DNA of 15,764 bases from JBCCZC01 sp039188505 (GCA_039188505.1 JBCCZC010000092.1:1-15764), one strand, 5' to 3'. Counted from the first letter of the stretch, positions 7,641 to 15,197 are shown. Notes: generated by a model from the sequence alone, not told the origin. Numbers and translations: made by a program.

Positions 7641-8305
7641 GGTCGGCCGTCCGCGGCGCGAACCGCGCCCATGAAGCGGGTGACGCGGTGCGCGTCGAGA
7701 CGGTCGTCGGTGCGCAGCCCGCTGCAGAGATCAACGCCGAAGGGACGGACCTCGCGGATCGCGTTGCCGACATTCTCCGGCACAAGACCGCCCGCCAGCC
7801 AGACCGGCTTCGGGCAGGCGCCGACGATGCGCGCGCTGAGCGACCAGTCGTGCGTGTCGCCCGTTCCCCCCAGCGTCTTTACGGCCGCGTCCGGCTTGCC
7901 CGAGTCGAGCAGGATCGCGTCGGCCGTCTGGGCGACTTCGACGGCCTCGGCGAGCGCCGACGCGTCCACGACGTGGACGACCTGGACGATGCGCAGCCAG
8001 GGGAGCGCAGCCCGGAGGCGCCGACGCACGTCCGGAGCCACGCGGTCAACGATCTGCAGCGTCCGGGTACCGCAGCGATGCACATGCGCGATGAGCGGGG
8101 CCGCTTCGGTCTCCGAGGAAAGCAGGAAGGAGTCCACTCCCGCGGGCAGCCCGCGGCTCACACGCCAAATGGCCGCATTGGAGATCGGCCCGATCCCCGA
8201 GGGCATGCGAGCCACCAGACCGAGGGCGTCGGCACCCGCGGCAATGGCAAGGTCCGCCTCCTCGGTGTCGGCGATGCAGCAGATCTTCACCCGGGTTCTT
8301 CTCAT
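7637..8305 (-). CDS. TrpF-like (phosphoribosylanthranilate isomerase family) barrel protein, divergent
   Basis: The 222-residue protein has the TrpF (beta/alpha)8 pattern. Canonical TrpF performs the Amadori rearrangement in tryptophan synthesis. Retained features are the catalytic-type Cys9 (VKICC), Asp134 (ILLDSGKPD), LGGTGDTHDW (145-154, phosphate site) and LAGGL-PENV (170-179). Several usual elements are changed. VKICG reads VKICC, and the SPR.V segment after strand 2 is replaced by ARMPSGIGP. The QLHGxE motif is absent (LQIVDRV instead), and the C-terminal SGVE reads SGLRT. No other trp gene is nearby. It may be a separate clade with another substrate, so no gene symbol is given. The start ATG overlaps the mtfA stop by 4 bases and is preceded by GAGGTGA. 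Confidence 0.8.
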   Translation of the reverse strand: MRRTRVKICCIADTEEADLAIAAGADALGLVARMPSGIGPISNAAIWRVSRGLPAGVDSFLLSSETEAAPLIAHVHRCGTRTLQIVDRVAPDVRRRLRAALPWLRIVQVVHVVDASALAEAVEVAQTADAILLDSGKPDAAVKTLGGTGDTHDWSLSARIVGACPKPVWLAGGLVPENVGNAIREVRPFGVDLCSGLRTDDRLDAHRVTRFMGAVRAADGRP

Positions 8306-9072
8306 CGTCTCACCTCATCCGCTACCCCGCGATAGAACTGCTCGAGCTGCTCCCGGACCGCCGGGAATTCGCGGCCGAGGAGGCGAGGGGTTTCGAAGTA
8401 GTACTCGCTCATGACCGCGAAGAACTCCGCGGGCTCGGTGGCCGCGTAGGGATCGAGCTCCGGATCACGGCCGCGGTCGAGTTCGGCGTTCATGGCGTCG
8501 TAGGCTGTCCGCATCGCCTGGGTCCAGCCCTGCCGGGACATGCCGCGCCGCAGCGGTGGGTAGCCGTCGGCGTCGCCGTTGCGCATGTCGAACTTGTGGG
8601 CGATTTCGTGAATCACGACGTTCTGCCCGTCGCTGCCCGCAGCGATATCCTCGATGACGTCGGTCCAGGAGAAGACCAGGCCGCCGTCGTGGTGCGCCTC
8701 GCCGGAGAGGACCCGATCGTCGATGGTCTCGAGCCCGTGCTCGTCACGGAACGCACGCCCCGTTCGGAACTGGCCGGGGTAGACGTAGATCGAGTGCCAG
8801 CCCGTCAGCCATTCCCAGCCGAGATGGATTGCCGGCAGGCAGGCCTGCGCCGCGATCGTGACGATCATCACGTCGTCGAGCTCCAGGCCGCCGGCACCGT
8901 AGAAGTCCTTGTCGTGCACGAACAGCGTGGCGAGATCATGCAGGGTTTCCCGCTCGGCCGGTGCCAGATCATCCGCCAGCGGCAGCGTCGCGACCACCTC
9001 GTTCCATAGGGGTCGTGGAATCGGGTTTTGGCGCGCCCGGCGCTCCCGCCACCAGGACCAGAGTCCGAACAT
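8302..9072 (-). CDS. mtfA: Zinc-dependent peptidase, MtfA family (M90)
   Basis: MtfA is a cytoplasmic zinc peptidase that in E. coli binds and sequesters the repressor Mlc, linking it to control of ptsG; whether that role holds here is unknown. The 256 residues match the family length (E. coli 265). The gluzincin motif HEIAH (155-159) supplies two histidines and the catalytic glutamate, and Glu216 in AEFFAV is the expected third ligand. Other family features are HLGWEWLTGWHSIYVYPGQF (83-102) and the following KFDMRNGDADG. The frame is open far upstream, but the start is set at the ATG of MFGLWSWW, where family similarity begins. It is the first gene of an overlapping three-gene chain. Confidence 0.93.
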   Translation of the reverse strand: MFGLWSWWRERRARQNPIPRPLWNEVVATLPLADDLAPAERETLHDLATLFVHDKDFYGAGGLELDDVMIVTIAAQACLPAIHLGWEWLTGWHSIYVYPGQFRTGRAFRDEHGLETIDDRVLSGEAHHDGGLVFSWTDVIEDIAAGSDGQNVVIHEIAHKFDMRNGDADGYPPLRRGMSRQGWTQAMRTAYDAMNAELDRGRDPELDPYAATEPAEFFAVMSEYYFETPRLLGREFPAVREQLEQFYRGVADEVRR

Positions 9073-9103
9073 GTCTTCACGTGCCCTCGTCGTTGCAGGC
9101 GGC

Positions 9104-9112
9104 ATTACACCA
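9104..9112 (-). promoter_or_regulatory. Extended -10 promoter for the mtfA chain
   Basis: The minus strand reads TGG followed by TGTAAT, an extended -10 with 5 of 6 matches, 31 bases before the mtfA ATG. That is the same spacing as the TATAAT before tdh. No convincing -35 is seen, which is common for extended -10 promoters. Transcription would begin near 9097. It lies in the 126-base divergent gap with the M14 peptidase gene. Confidence 0.4.
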
Positions 9113-9186
9113 TCTCGCTCGCGCCGCGGACAGCCGCCGGTTCGCGCCGGCGTGCTAGGCTCCCGCGCTTTGCGCTCCCCTTGTCT

Positions 9187-9192
9187 GGAGGA
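9187..9192 (+). promoter_or_regulatory. Shine-Dalgarno deciding the GTG start of the M14 peptidase
   Basis: GGAGGA ends six bases before the GTG at 9199. It selects this GTG over a long upstream open extension that lacks a start signal and would bury the signal peptide. Confidence 0.7.
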
Positions 9193-9198
9193 TTCCTC

Positions 9199-11850
9199 GT
9201 GCTGCGACTGTTCCTTGCCCTGCTGCTTGTCGGTTCGACCGCGATGGCGACCGAGTTCTGGCCCGGCGCCCGCTACAGCGACGCCATCCCCACCCTCGAG
9301 TCCGTCGTTGGTCACGCTTCTGGGGAGCAGATTTCAACGCATGCCGAGCTCCGGGCGTGGTTCGACGCCGCCGAGGCGGCTGCGCCGGATCGGGTTCGTA
9401 TCGTTCCGTATGCAACGAGCTGGCAGGGGCGCGAGCTCTACTACGTCATCATCGCAAGCCCCGAGAATTTCGCCCGGCTCACCACGATCCAGGATCAGAT
9501 CCAGCGGGTCGCGAGCCTTGCTGACGGTGCCGAAAGCCTCATCGACGAGCTCCCGGGCACGACCTGGCTCTCCTACGCCGTGCACGGCAACGAGATCTCC
9601 ACGGGCGACTCGGCGATGCTCGCGGCCTACCATCTGCTGGCCGCCATCGACGATCCCGTGGTTGAGACGATTCTCGAAGAGACCATCGTTTTCATCGACC
9701 CCGTGCAGAATCCGGACGGTCGCGACCGCTTCATCCACCAATTCGAATCGGCGCTGGGCCTCGAGCCGATCGCGACACGTCTGGCGGCGGAGCGGAATGA
9801 GCCATGGCCCGGTGGGCGCGTCAATCACTATCTGTTCGACCTCAATCGCGACTGGCTGCCCGCCACCCAGCCGGAGACCCGGGGGCGGATCGCTGTACTC
9901 CTCGAATGGCTTCCGCTCGCCTTCGTCGACGCGCACGAGATGGGCACGGATAGCACCTACTTCTTCGCCCCGGAGGCCGTCCCGTACAACCCGCATCTCG
10001 CGAGCGACCAGAAGACGAACCTGGAGTATTTCGGTCGGAACAATGCCCGGTGGTTCGACCGCTTCGGCATCGATTACTTCACCCGGGAGATCTTCGATGC
10101 CTTCTATCCCGGCTACGGCGCGAGCTGGCCCTCGTACTACGGCGCCGTCGCGATGACCTACGAGCAGGCCTCGGCCCGGGGGCTCAAGGCGCGCCGAATC
10201 GATGGTACCGAGCTCACCTACGCGGAAACCGTACGCAACCACTTCGTCACCTCGATCGCGACGGCCGAGACCACGGCGCGAAACCGGATGAGGCTCTGGG
10301 AGGACTTCCTCGACTACCGCCGCTCCGCCGTTGCCGAGGGCAGCCGGGAAGCTGTTCGCGCCTGGGCCATTCCAGCGCAGGCCGACCAGGGGGGCGCTGA
10401 CCGTCTCGCCGGGCTCCTGGCCCGCCACGGCGTCGAGGTCTATCGCCTCGACGAGGAGCGGCGCGCGTGCGGCGGATCGCTGGCGGCCGGCACCTGGCTG
10501 GTGCCGGTGGCTCAACCGGCCAAGCGCTTCGTCCGCGTGGCGATGGACCCGAATGTTCCGATGGACGAGGCTTTCCTCGCGCGTCAGGAGGAACTGCGCG
10601 AGCAGGATCTTCCGGACGAGATGTATGACGTGACCGCCTGGTCGCTTCCCCTCATGTTCAACATCGAGACGGCGGCCTGCGATCGGGCTCCGACGACCGA
10701 GGGGTTGGCGCGCGCCACGGCAGAGACGGGCGCCACCGGTACCGTCGGCGGCAGCGGTGAACTCGCATGGCTGGTGCCAGGGGAGGACAGCGCAACGGCC
10801 CGATTCATGGCGATGGCGCTGCGCGACGGCATCATCCTGCGCGTGGCCGAGGACGCCTTCACCCAGGAGGACCGCAGCTGGCCGGCGGGCACCCTGGTGA
10901 TGACCGCTGCGGACAACGATGCGGACGTCGCCGCAGCCATCGAGGCGGTTGCGGCGAAGAGCGGGGCGACCGTCACGGCCGTGTCCGATTCCTGGGTCGT
11001 CGAGGGGCCCAACTTCGGTAGCGGGCGCGTCGTGCGGCTGACCGCACCGAAGGTGGGACTCGCGTGGGATCGCCCGACGAACGTCTACTCCCCGGGAGCG
11101 ATCCGCTTCGTGCTGGAGCAGAAATACGGCTATCCGGTCGTGCCGATCCGGATGCGTACGCTGGCCGGTAGCACGCCGCTCGACGAATTCGATGTGCTGA
11201 TCCTGCCGGACACCTGGGGCGACCGTGCCTATGCGCGGGCCCTCGGGAACGGTGGCACCGACAAGATTGCCGGTTGGGTGGAGCGGGGTGGCGTTCTCGT
11301 CACCGTTGGCGGTGGCACCACGTGGGCGGCGAGCGAGGATGTCGATCTGCTGTCCTTCCGCCTCGAGGACCAACCCGGCGCGGAGAAGGAGGAAGACGAC
11401 GCCGAGCCAAACCGGATCCCGGGCACCGAGATCGAGTCTCCCGAAGCCTACGCGGCGTCGATCGTGCCGAAGCGCGAGGCGCCCGATTCGGTCTCTGGCG
11501 TGCTGGTGAAGGCCGAACTGGACCCCGAGCACTGGCTCTCAGCCGGCGCGGCGTCGACCTTGAACGTGCTTATCCGTGGTGACCGGATCTTCCGTCCCAT
11601 GCGGCTCGACGAGGGCGAGAACGTGGCGCGTTTCGCCGGCGCTGACGAACTGCTCGTCAGTGGCTATCTGTGGGAGGAAAACCGTCGTCAGCTGGCGTAC
11701 AAGCCGTTCGTGGTGACCGAGGAGATCGGCCGCGGTCTCGTGATCGGCTTCACCCATGATCCGTCGGTCCGCGCCTACCTCGACGGCCTGGAGCCCCTGT
11801 TTGTGAACGCGGTGCTGCGGGCGCCGGCCTACACCGCTCGGCTCCGCTAG
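9199..11850 (+). CDS. Secreted M14 zinc carboxypeptidase with C-terminal amidotransferase-like domain
   Basis: This is a predicted exported metallopeptidase of 883 residues starting at GTG. The signal peptide covers about 1-17 (VLRLFLALLLVGSTAMA, then TEF). The M14 domain (about 25-350) has His129 and Glu132 in HGNEISTGDSA, PVQNPDG (168-174), DLNRDW (214-219) and His246 in VDAHEMGTDS as zinc-site elements. Glu322 in MTYEQASARG is the likely catalytic base. Further on, about 618-705 (KVGLAWDRPTNVYSPGAIRF, then FDVLILPDTWGD, then WVERGGVLVTVGGG) looks like a class I glutamine-amidotransferase-like fold, but I see no nucleophile cysteine in the usual elbow. The substrate is unknown. Family length is far above plain carboxypeptidases (about 300-400) because of the C-terminal half. 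It is a single gene, divergent from mtfA and convergent with the next gene. Confidence 0.9.
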   Translation: MLRLFLALLLVGSTAMATEFWPGARYSDAIPTLESVVGHASGEQISTHAELRAWFDAAEAAAPDRVRIVPYATSWQGRELYYVIIASPENFARLTTIQDQIQRVASLADGAESLIDELPGTTWLSYAVHGNEISTGDSAMLAAYHLLAAIDDPVVETILEETIVFIDPVQNPDGRDRFIHQFESALGLEPIATRLAAERNEPWPGGRVNHYLFDLNRDWLPATQPETRGRIAVLLEWLPLAFVDAHEMGTDSTYFFAPEAVPYNPHLASDQKTNLEYFGRNNARWFDRFGIDYFTREIFDAFYPGYGASWPSYYGAVAMTYEQASARGLKARRIDGTELTYAETVRNHFVTSIATAETTARNRMRLWEDFLDYRRSAVAEGSREAVRAWAIPAQADQGGADRLAGLLARHGVEVYRLDEERRACGGSLAAGTWLVPVAQPAKRFVRVAMDPNVPMDEAFLARQEELREQDLPDEMYDVTAWSLPLMFNIETAACDRAPTTEGLARATAETGATGTVGGSGELAWLVPGEDSATARFMAMALRDGIILRVAEDAFTQEDRSWPAGTLVMTAADNDADVAAAIEAVAAKSGATVTAVSDSWVVEGPNFGSGRVVRLTAPKVGLAWDRPTNVYSPGAIRFVLEQKYGYPVVPIRMRTLAGSTPLDEFDVLILPDTWGDRAYARALGNGGTDKIAGWVERGGVLVTVGGGTTWAASEDVDLLSFRLEDQPGAEKEEDDAEPNRIPGTEIESPEAYAASIVPKREAPDSVSGVLVKAELDPEHWLSAGAASTLNVLIRGDRIFRPMRLDEGENVARFAGADELLVSGYLWEENRRQLAYKPFVVTEEIGRGLVIGFTHDPSVRAYLDGLEPLFVNAVLRAPAYTARLR

Positions 11851-11853
11851 CGA

Positions 11854-11869
11854 GGCTTGCCCGCAAGCC
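11854..11869. terminator. Inverted repeat between convergent genes, possible bidirectional terminator
   Basis: GGCTTGC and GCAAGCC are perfect complements separated by two bases, allowing a 6-bp stem with a CCCG tetraloop. It fills most of the 27-base gap between the M14 peptidase stop and the GNAT-VanY stop. No T-run follows on either strand, so intrinsic termination is uncertain. Confidence 0.4.
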
Positions 11870-11877
11870 CCCGCGGG

Positions 11878-12834
11878 TCAGACCGCGGGCTGGTCCAGAA
11901 TGACGGCTCGCTCGAGGGTCGGGACGTGCGCCCAGTGCCAGGGTTCATGCGCGAGGCCGTGGACATTGCCCGCCGAATACGACTCGCGGAAGCCGTGACC
12001 GGCGGCGTGGGCCGTCAGCCAGGCGTACGCGTCAGTGTCGGCAAAGTCGGCCTCGAGCACGGCGGCGCCGGGGGTCGTCAGGTCGAGTGCCGCGCCCGTA
12101 TGGTGTTCGCTGTAGCCCGGCAGGGCCGACACGGCGGTGATCTTCGCGAGGGTCTGACCGGCCTCCCGTTTGCGCTGGACGATCGCGAGCTGGCGGTCGA
12201 AGCCGCGGAAGGCGGAGACCACCTGCAGCGTGACATCGTCAGCGGCCGCCGCGTCCTGCATCGCATGCCAGGCCGCGGCCGCGGCCGCGGCAAGGTACTG
12301 CGTGCGGCCATAGGCGTCGGCGCCGATCGACCGTAGCGGGACGCACTCGGCGTACAGGGGCAGGCCGAGCACGCTTCCGTAGTCGCCGGGCGCACCCAGC
12401 TCGAGAACCACCATATGCGCTCGCTGGCGATAGCGGCGCAGGCGTGCCAGGCGCAGGTCACGCAGCCGTTCGATGGTCCGCGGGGTGTGCAGCCACGCGT
12501 GACCGTCGCGCTGGAGGCCGAACTCTCGGCAGAATGCGCGCGCCGCCGGGTGGTCGACGTCCACGACGGCCAGCGGCTCGGCCCGCACGAGCAGCGCCTC
12601 GAGCCACGCCGCCATCGCTTCGGTTCCGCGACCGCGTCGCTGATGGCTCGGCCATACCTCGATCCGGGTGCGCCCGTGCCGCCGGGCGACGGCGCCGGCA
12701 ATCTTCCCACTCGAGCGGACTTCGATCACCCGGAGGTCGTCGTGTTCGCGCATCGCGTCGGAAACCGGATCTGCGTCCGTCGCATGGCGGAGCAGGAGGT
12801 CTGGCAGCACCAGCAGATCCGGAAAGTCGTTCAC
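11878..12834 (-). CDS. GNAT-like N-terminus fused to VanY-type D,D-carboxypeptidase (M15B)
   Basis: The 318 residues seem to hold two domains. At about 10-118 there is an acetyltransferase-like part. It has strands RVIEVRSSGKIAGAVA and RIEVWPSHQRRGRGTEAMAA, where Q/R-x-x-G-x-G is the acetyl-CoA loop, then HPAARAFCREFGLQRDG typical of the GNAT C-terminus. From about 145 to 318 there is a VanY/M15B zinc D,D-carboxypeptidase. It has SAFRGFDRQ (207-215), the SxHxxGxAxD motif (Ser242 to Asp251; His244 and Asp251 as ligands), and EPWHW (297-301; Glu297 base, His300 ligand). No signal peptide or membrane anchor is visible, which is odd for an enzyme of peptidoglycan peptides. The GTG start overlaps the preceding stop by 4 bases (GTGA). 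A seven-alanine run is encoded by a GGCCGC repeat. The substrate is unknown; the GNAT assignment is less sure than VanY. Confidence 0.83.
   Translation of the reverse strand: MNDFPDLLVLPDLLLRHATDADPVSDAMREHDDLRVIEVRSSGKIAGAVARRHGRTRIEVWPSHQRRGRGTEAMAAWLEALLVRAEPLAVVDVDHPAARAFCREFGLQRDGHAWLHTPRTIERLRDLRLARLRRYRQRAHMVVLELGAPGDYGSVLGLPLYAECVPLRSIGADAYGRTQYLAAAAAAAWHAMQDAAAADDVTLQVVSAFRGFDRQLAIVQRKREAGQTLAKITAVSALPGYSEHHTGAALDLTTPGAAVLEADFADTDAYAWLTAHAAGHGFRESYSAGNVHGLAHEPWHWAHVPTLERAVILDQPAV
12271..12291. repeat. Hexanucleotide GGCCGC repeat, 3.5 copies
   Basis: A 21-base run of only G and C made of GGCCGC units encodes seven alanines (about 182-188) in the VanY part of the GNAT-VanY protein. 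Because the unit is six bases, gain or loss would change alanine number without shifting the frame. Confidence 0.7.
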
Positions 12835-13733
12835 CGCATCTCTGCCTGCAGCTCGACCAGCGGCGCCGGCGTGCCTTCACTGGTGACCAGCAGCGTCGAG
12901 CCGTCAGCGGAGAAGGCGGTCCCCTCGGCCTGGCGCAGCGTCGGTAGTTCGATCAGCCATGGGTCCAGAGCCAGCGCTTCGGCCCAGGTCTTGCCCTCGC
13001 GCCGCGGAAACCAGTAGGCATCGCCGTAGGTGAGCACGGCGACGCCGGTTCGATCCGGATGCATGCTGGCGTCGGTGGGTTGGCCGCGGTACTGGCCCAG
13101 GCGCGGATCTTCGGCGAGGTCCGCGTCGGTTGGGCGGGGGATCCGGGACACGACGCCTTCGCGACGGGCGGTAGCCACGCCCCGCGCTTTGGGCTCGAGC
13201 GGCACGGACCAGAGGACCGCCGGGTACTTGCGCTTGGTCAGCAGGTAGACCCGGCGTTCGACCGGATCGACGAAAAGCGACTCTACGTCGGTCGCCCCCG
13301 TGGGCAGGCGCAGGCGGAGCCGCCACGCGATGGTCAGCGTGTCCACCGGCAACGTGACCGGCTCCTCGACGATGTAGAGCGTCGTCTCCTCGCGCACGCC
13401 CTGGTTGTCCCCGACGTCACCGACGATCAGGTAAGGCCGGCCGTCGAGCTCGAAGGTATCCAGCGCCTCCCAGTCGACGTTCTTGGTCACACCATCGATC
13501 GTTGCACGCGCCAGCGTTGCGCCGCTGCGATCCACGGCGAACAGGGCGGGGGCGTTACCGCTGTCGTTGATCAGCCAGTACCGGTCCGGTGCCACCAGTG
13601 AGGCCGCGAGGCCACTGGCTTCGCTGATCTCCGGATTCTCCAGGGACGCGATGGTTCGCGGCGGCCCGTACCCGGCGAGGTCGAGTTCGACGGCGGGCAG
13701 CAGCAGCCCTAGGGCGAGGATTGCAGCGATCAT
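12831..13733 (-). CDS. Putative exported protein with propeller-like repeats, unknown function
   Basis: I do not recognise a named family with certainty. The 300 residues begin with a hydrophobic stretch (MIAAILALGLLLPAVELDLA) that may act as a signal peptide or anchor, although it lacks a positive N-terminus. The rest is rich in beta-strand repeats of the kind seen in propellers: SEASGLAAS (38-45), YWLINDSGNAPALFAVDRSG (52-71), VDWEALDTFELDGRPYLIVG (86-105), DVGDN (106-110), then LFVDPVERRVYLLTKR and SADGSTLLVTSEG near the end. Conserved-looking acidic and asparagine residues (NDSGN, GDVGDN, DWEAL) might bind metal or phosphate; this is inference. It sits between the transglutaminase-like and VanY genes, with 4-base overlaps on both sides, so the three are probably made together. 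Confidence 0.75.
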   Translation of the reverse strand: MIAAILALGLLLPAVELDLAGYGPPRTIASLENPEISEASGLAASLVAPDRYWLINDSGNAPALFAVDRSGATLARATIDGVTKNVDWEALDTFELDGRPYLIVGDVGDNQGVREETTLYIVEEPVTLPVDTLTIAWRLRLRLPTGATDVESLFVDPVERRVYLLTKRKYPAVLWSVPLEPKARGVATARREGVVSRIPRPTDADLAEDPRLGQYRGQPTDASMHPDRTGVAVLTYGDAYWFPRREGKTWAEALALDPWLIELPTLRQAEGTAFSADGSTLLVTSEGTPAPLVELQAEMR

Positions 13734-15175
13734 TCGGGCAGTGCCTCGATGGAGACGATCTCGAAGTTGCCGAGCGTGTTGACACCGTCGTAGAAGTTCC
13801 AGGGGTCTCCGTCGCCGAAGCTCAGCGCGAGGTGGCCGGCGTCGAAGCCGTAGAGCGCGGCATCGAAGCTCACCCAGCGACCGTCGATCAGCGCCTGGGT
13901 CCAGGCGTGGGGCACGAAGACGTTGCGCGCGCCCAGCCAGTTCTCGACGTAGGCGAGGCCGGTAGCGACCCGGGTCGGGATGCCCGCGGAGCGGCCCAGC
14001 GCGGCAAGGAGCAGGGCGTGTTCGGTGCAGTCGCCGCTGCGACTTCTGGCCGTTTCCAGCGCGGTGGCGTAGCCGACGGACAGGTTCTTGTCGGACACGT
14101 AGTCCCGCACGAAGGCCTCGAGCCGGTGCATGGTCTCCACAGGATCATCCGTGACGCCGCCCGCCTGGGCGAGGAGCGCCATGACCTCCGGCGCCTGGCT
14201 CTGGAGCCACCGGGTCTGGCCGAGATACGGTGATGCCTCGGGTATCGTGGCGGGACGTCGGGTCGTGCCGGGATCCACACGCACGCGGAAGGTCCCATCA
14301 TCGAGTGCCTGTGCGGCCTGCTCTGATCCCGTCGGAAAATGGATCGCGATTTCTCCGGTCGGCCGCAGGATGTACTCCAGCCCATCGTCGAGCATCCGCT
14401 CCGACAGGGACCGGGGTGCGCTGGCAAAGGCCTGGGTGAAGAACTCGGCCGGCTGCGCCTCGGCCAGCGCGCAGTCCTCGGGGCAGGCGATCGTCTCGAG
14501 CGTCATGCCCATGATGCTGAATTCCATCTTCTTCGCGGACAGGTCCTCGTCGACCCAGCCGACGACCGTGGTCGTGGTGGTGCCGAGGTCCATGACCTGC
14601 TCCGTCCGGGTCAGATCCATCTCCACCCCGAAAAGATCCACCCGCTCCGGTCCGACGACCCGAACTTCCACGTCGGCGGCCTGCAGCGAGCTGGCGATGA
14701 ACGCGGAGGTCGTGAAGGTCGTGCCGGGCTCCAGGCCGTGGGCGAGCGTTGCCAACCGCAGGCCCTCGGGGAGCAGTGCGCCGGCGGGCCAGGTGAACTC
14801 CTGGGTCTGTTCGCTACCGCCACTGATCGTACGAACCGTCGCGTTGCCCTCGGTATCGACTTCGCCCTCGACACGCATGCTCCCGCCGGCGATTTCCTGC
14901 ACGGACGAGAAGGACAGCGGCCGTCCCTCGCGCGTCTCGACGGTTCGGTCCACGGTGGTGAGCTCGATGGCGACGCCGCTGCGCCGCAGCGCGATATGGA
15001 CGGTCTCCTCGTGTTCGACGCGGTCCTCATGGACGGTGCGTACCGATTTCAGCCAGCCCGTCTTCTGGCCCTCGAGCATCAGGGCCATCCATTCGGTCTC
15101 GCTGGTGGGTGTGGCTGCGGCGCCGAGCCAGCAGAGGCAGAGCGCCAGCGTCAGGCATGGCCTCGAGTATCGCAA
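13730..15175 (-). CDS. Exported transglutaminase-like (papain-fold) protein
   Basis: The 481-residue protein starts at TTG, preceded by AAGGA eight bases away; no ATG or GTG in frame fits. The start is followed by a signal peptide (about 1-21, RYSRPCLTLALCLCWLGAAA), so it should act in the periplasm or outside. Residues about 25-320 form a strand-rich N-terminal region with no domain that I recognise. The transglutaminase-like domain (about 345-445) carries the triad Cys383 (RSGDCTEHALLL), His423 (VPHAWTQALI) and Asp438 (WVSFDA), all intact. Such domains cleave or cross-link amide bonds; the true activity here is unknown. It is the first gene of a chain with the propeller-like and GNAT-VanY genes; its TGA overlaps the next ATG by 4 bases. 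Confidence 0.87.
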   Translation of the reverse strand: MRYSRPCLTLALCLCWLGAAATPTSETEWMALMLEGQKTGWLKSVRTVHEDRVEHEETVHIALRRSGVAIELTTVDRTVETREGRPLSFSSVQEIAGGSMRVEGEVDTEGNATVRTISGGSEQTQEFTWPAGALLPEGLRLATLAHGLEPGTTFTTSAFIASSLQAADVEVRVVGPERVDLFGVEMDLTRTEQVMDLGTTTTTVVGWVDEDLSAKKMEFSIMGMTLETIACPEDCALAEAQPAEFFTQAFASAPRSLSERMLDDGLEYILRPTGEIAIHFPTGSEQAAQALDDGTFRVRVDPGTTRRPATIPEASPYLGQTRWLQSQAPEVMALLAQAGGVTDDPVETMHRLEAFVRDYVSDKNLSVGYATALETARSRSGDCTEHALLLAALGRSAGIPTRVATGLAYVENWLGARNVFVPHAWTQALIDGRWVSFDAALYGFDAGHLALSFGDGDPWNFYDGVNTLGNFEIVSIEALPE

Positions 15176-15183
15176 AGCGTCGT

Positions 15184-15188
15184 TCCTT
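15184..15188 (-). promoter_or_regulatory. Shine-Dalgarno deciding the TTG start of the transglutaminase-like gene
   Basis: The minus strand reads AAGGA, eight bases before TTG at 15175. The frame has no ATG or GTG between here and deep inside the upstream nuclease gene, so this site fixes the start. Confidence 0.6.
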
Positions 15189-15197
15189 CGTTTCTTG

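Noticed and set aside
7227..8414. A 395-codon plus-strand frame starting inside the queG end and crossing three minus-strand genes
   Set aside because: It is compositionally biased (Ser/Arg/Ala), has no motif and conflicts with three well-supported genes.
9154..9161. TGC-TAGGCT as an extended -10 for the M14 peptidase gene
   Set aside because: Only three of six hexamer bases match and no -35 is found. It could be real but is not supported enough to list.
9073..9315. N-terminal extension of mtfA into the divergent M14 gene
   Set aside because: It would overlap the M14 signal peptide region, and similarity to MtfA begins only at MFGLWSWW.
9334..11532. A 732-codon open frame on the minus strand, antisense to the M14 peptidase gene
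   Set aside because: The plus-strand gene has a signal peptide and complete M14 motifs. The antisense frame shows only low-complexity Arg/Gly/His/Val-rich sequence, an expected by-product of GC-rich codon use.
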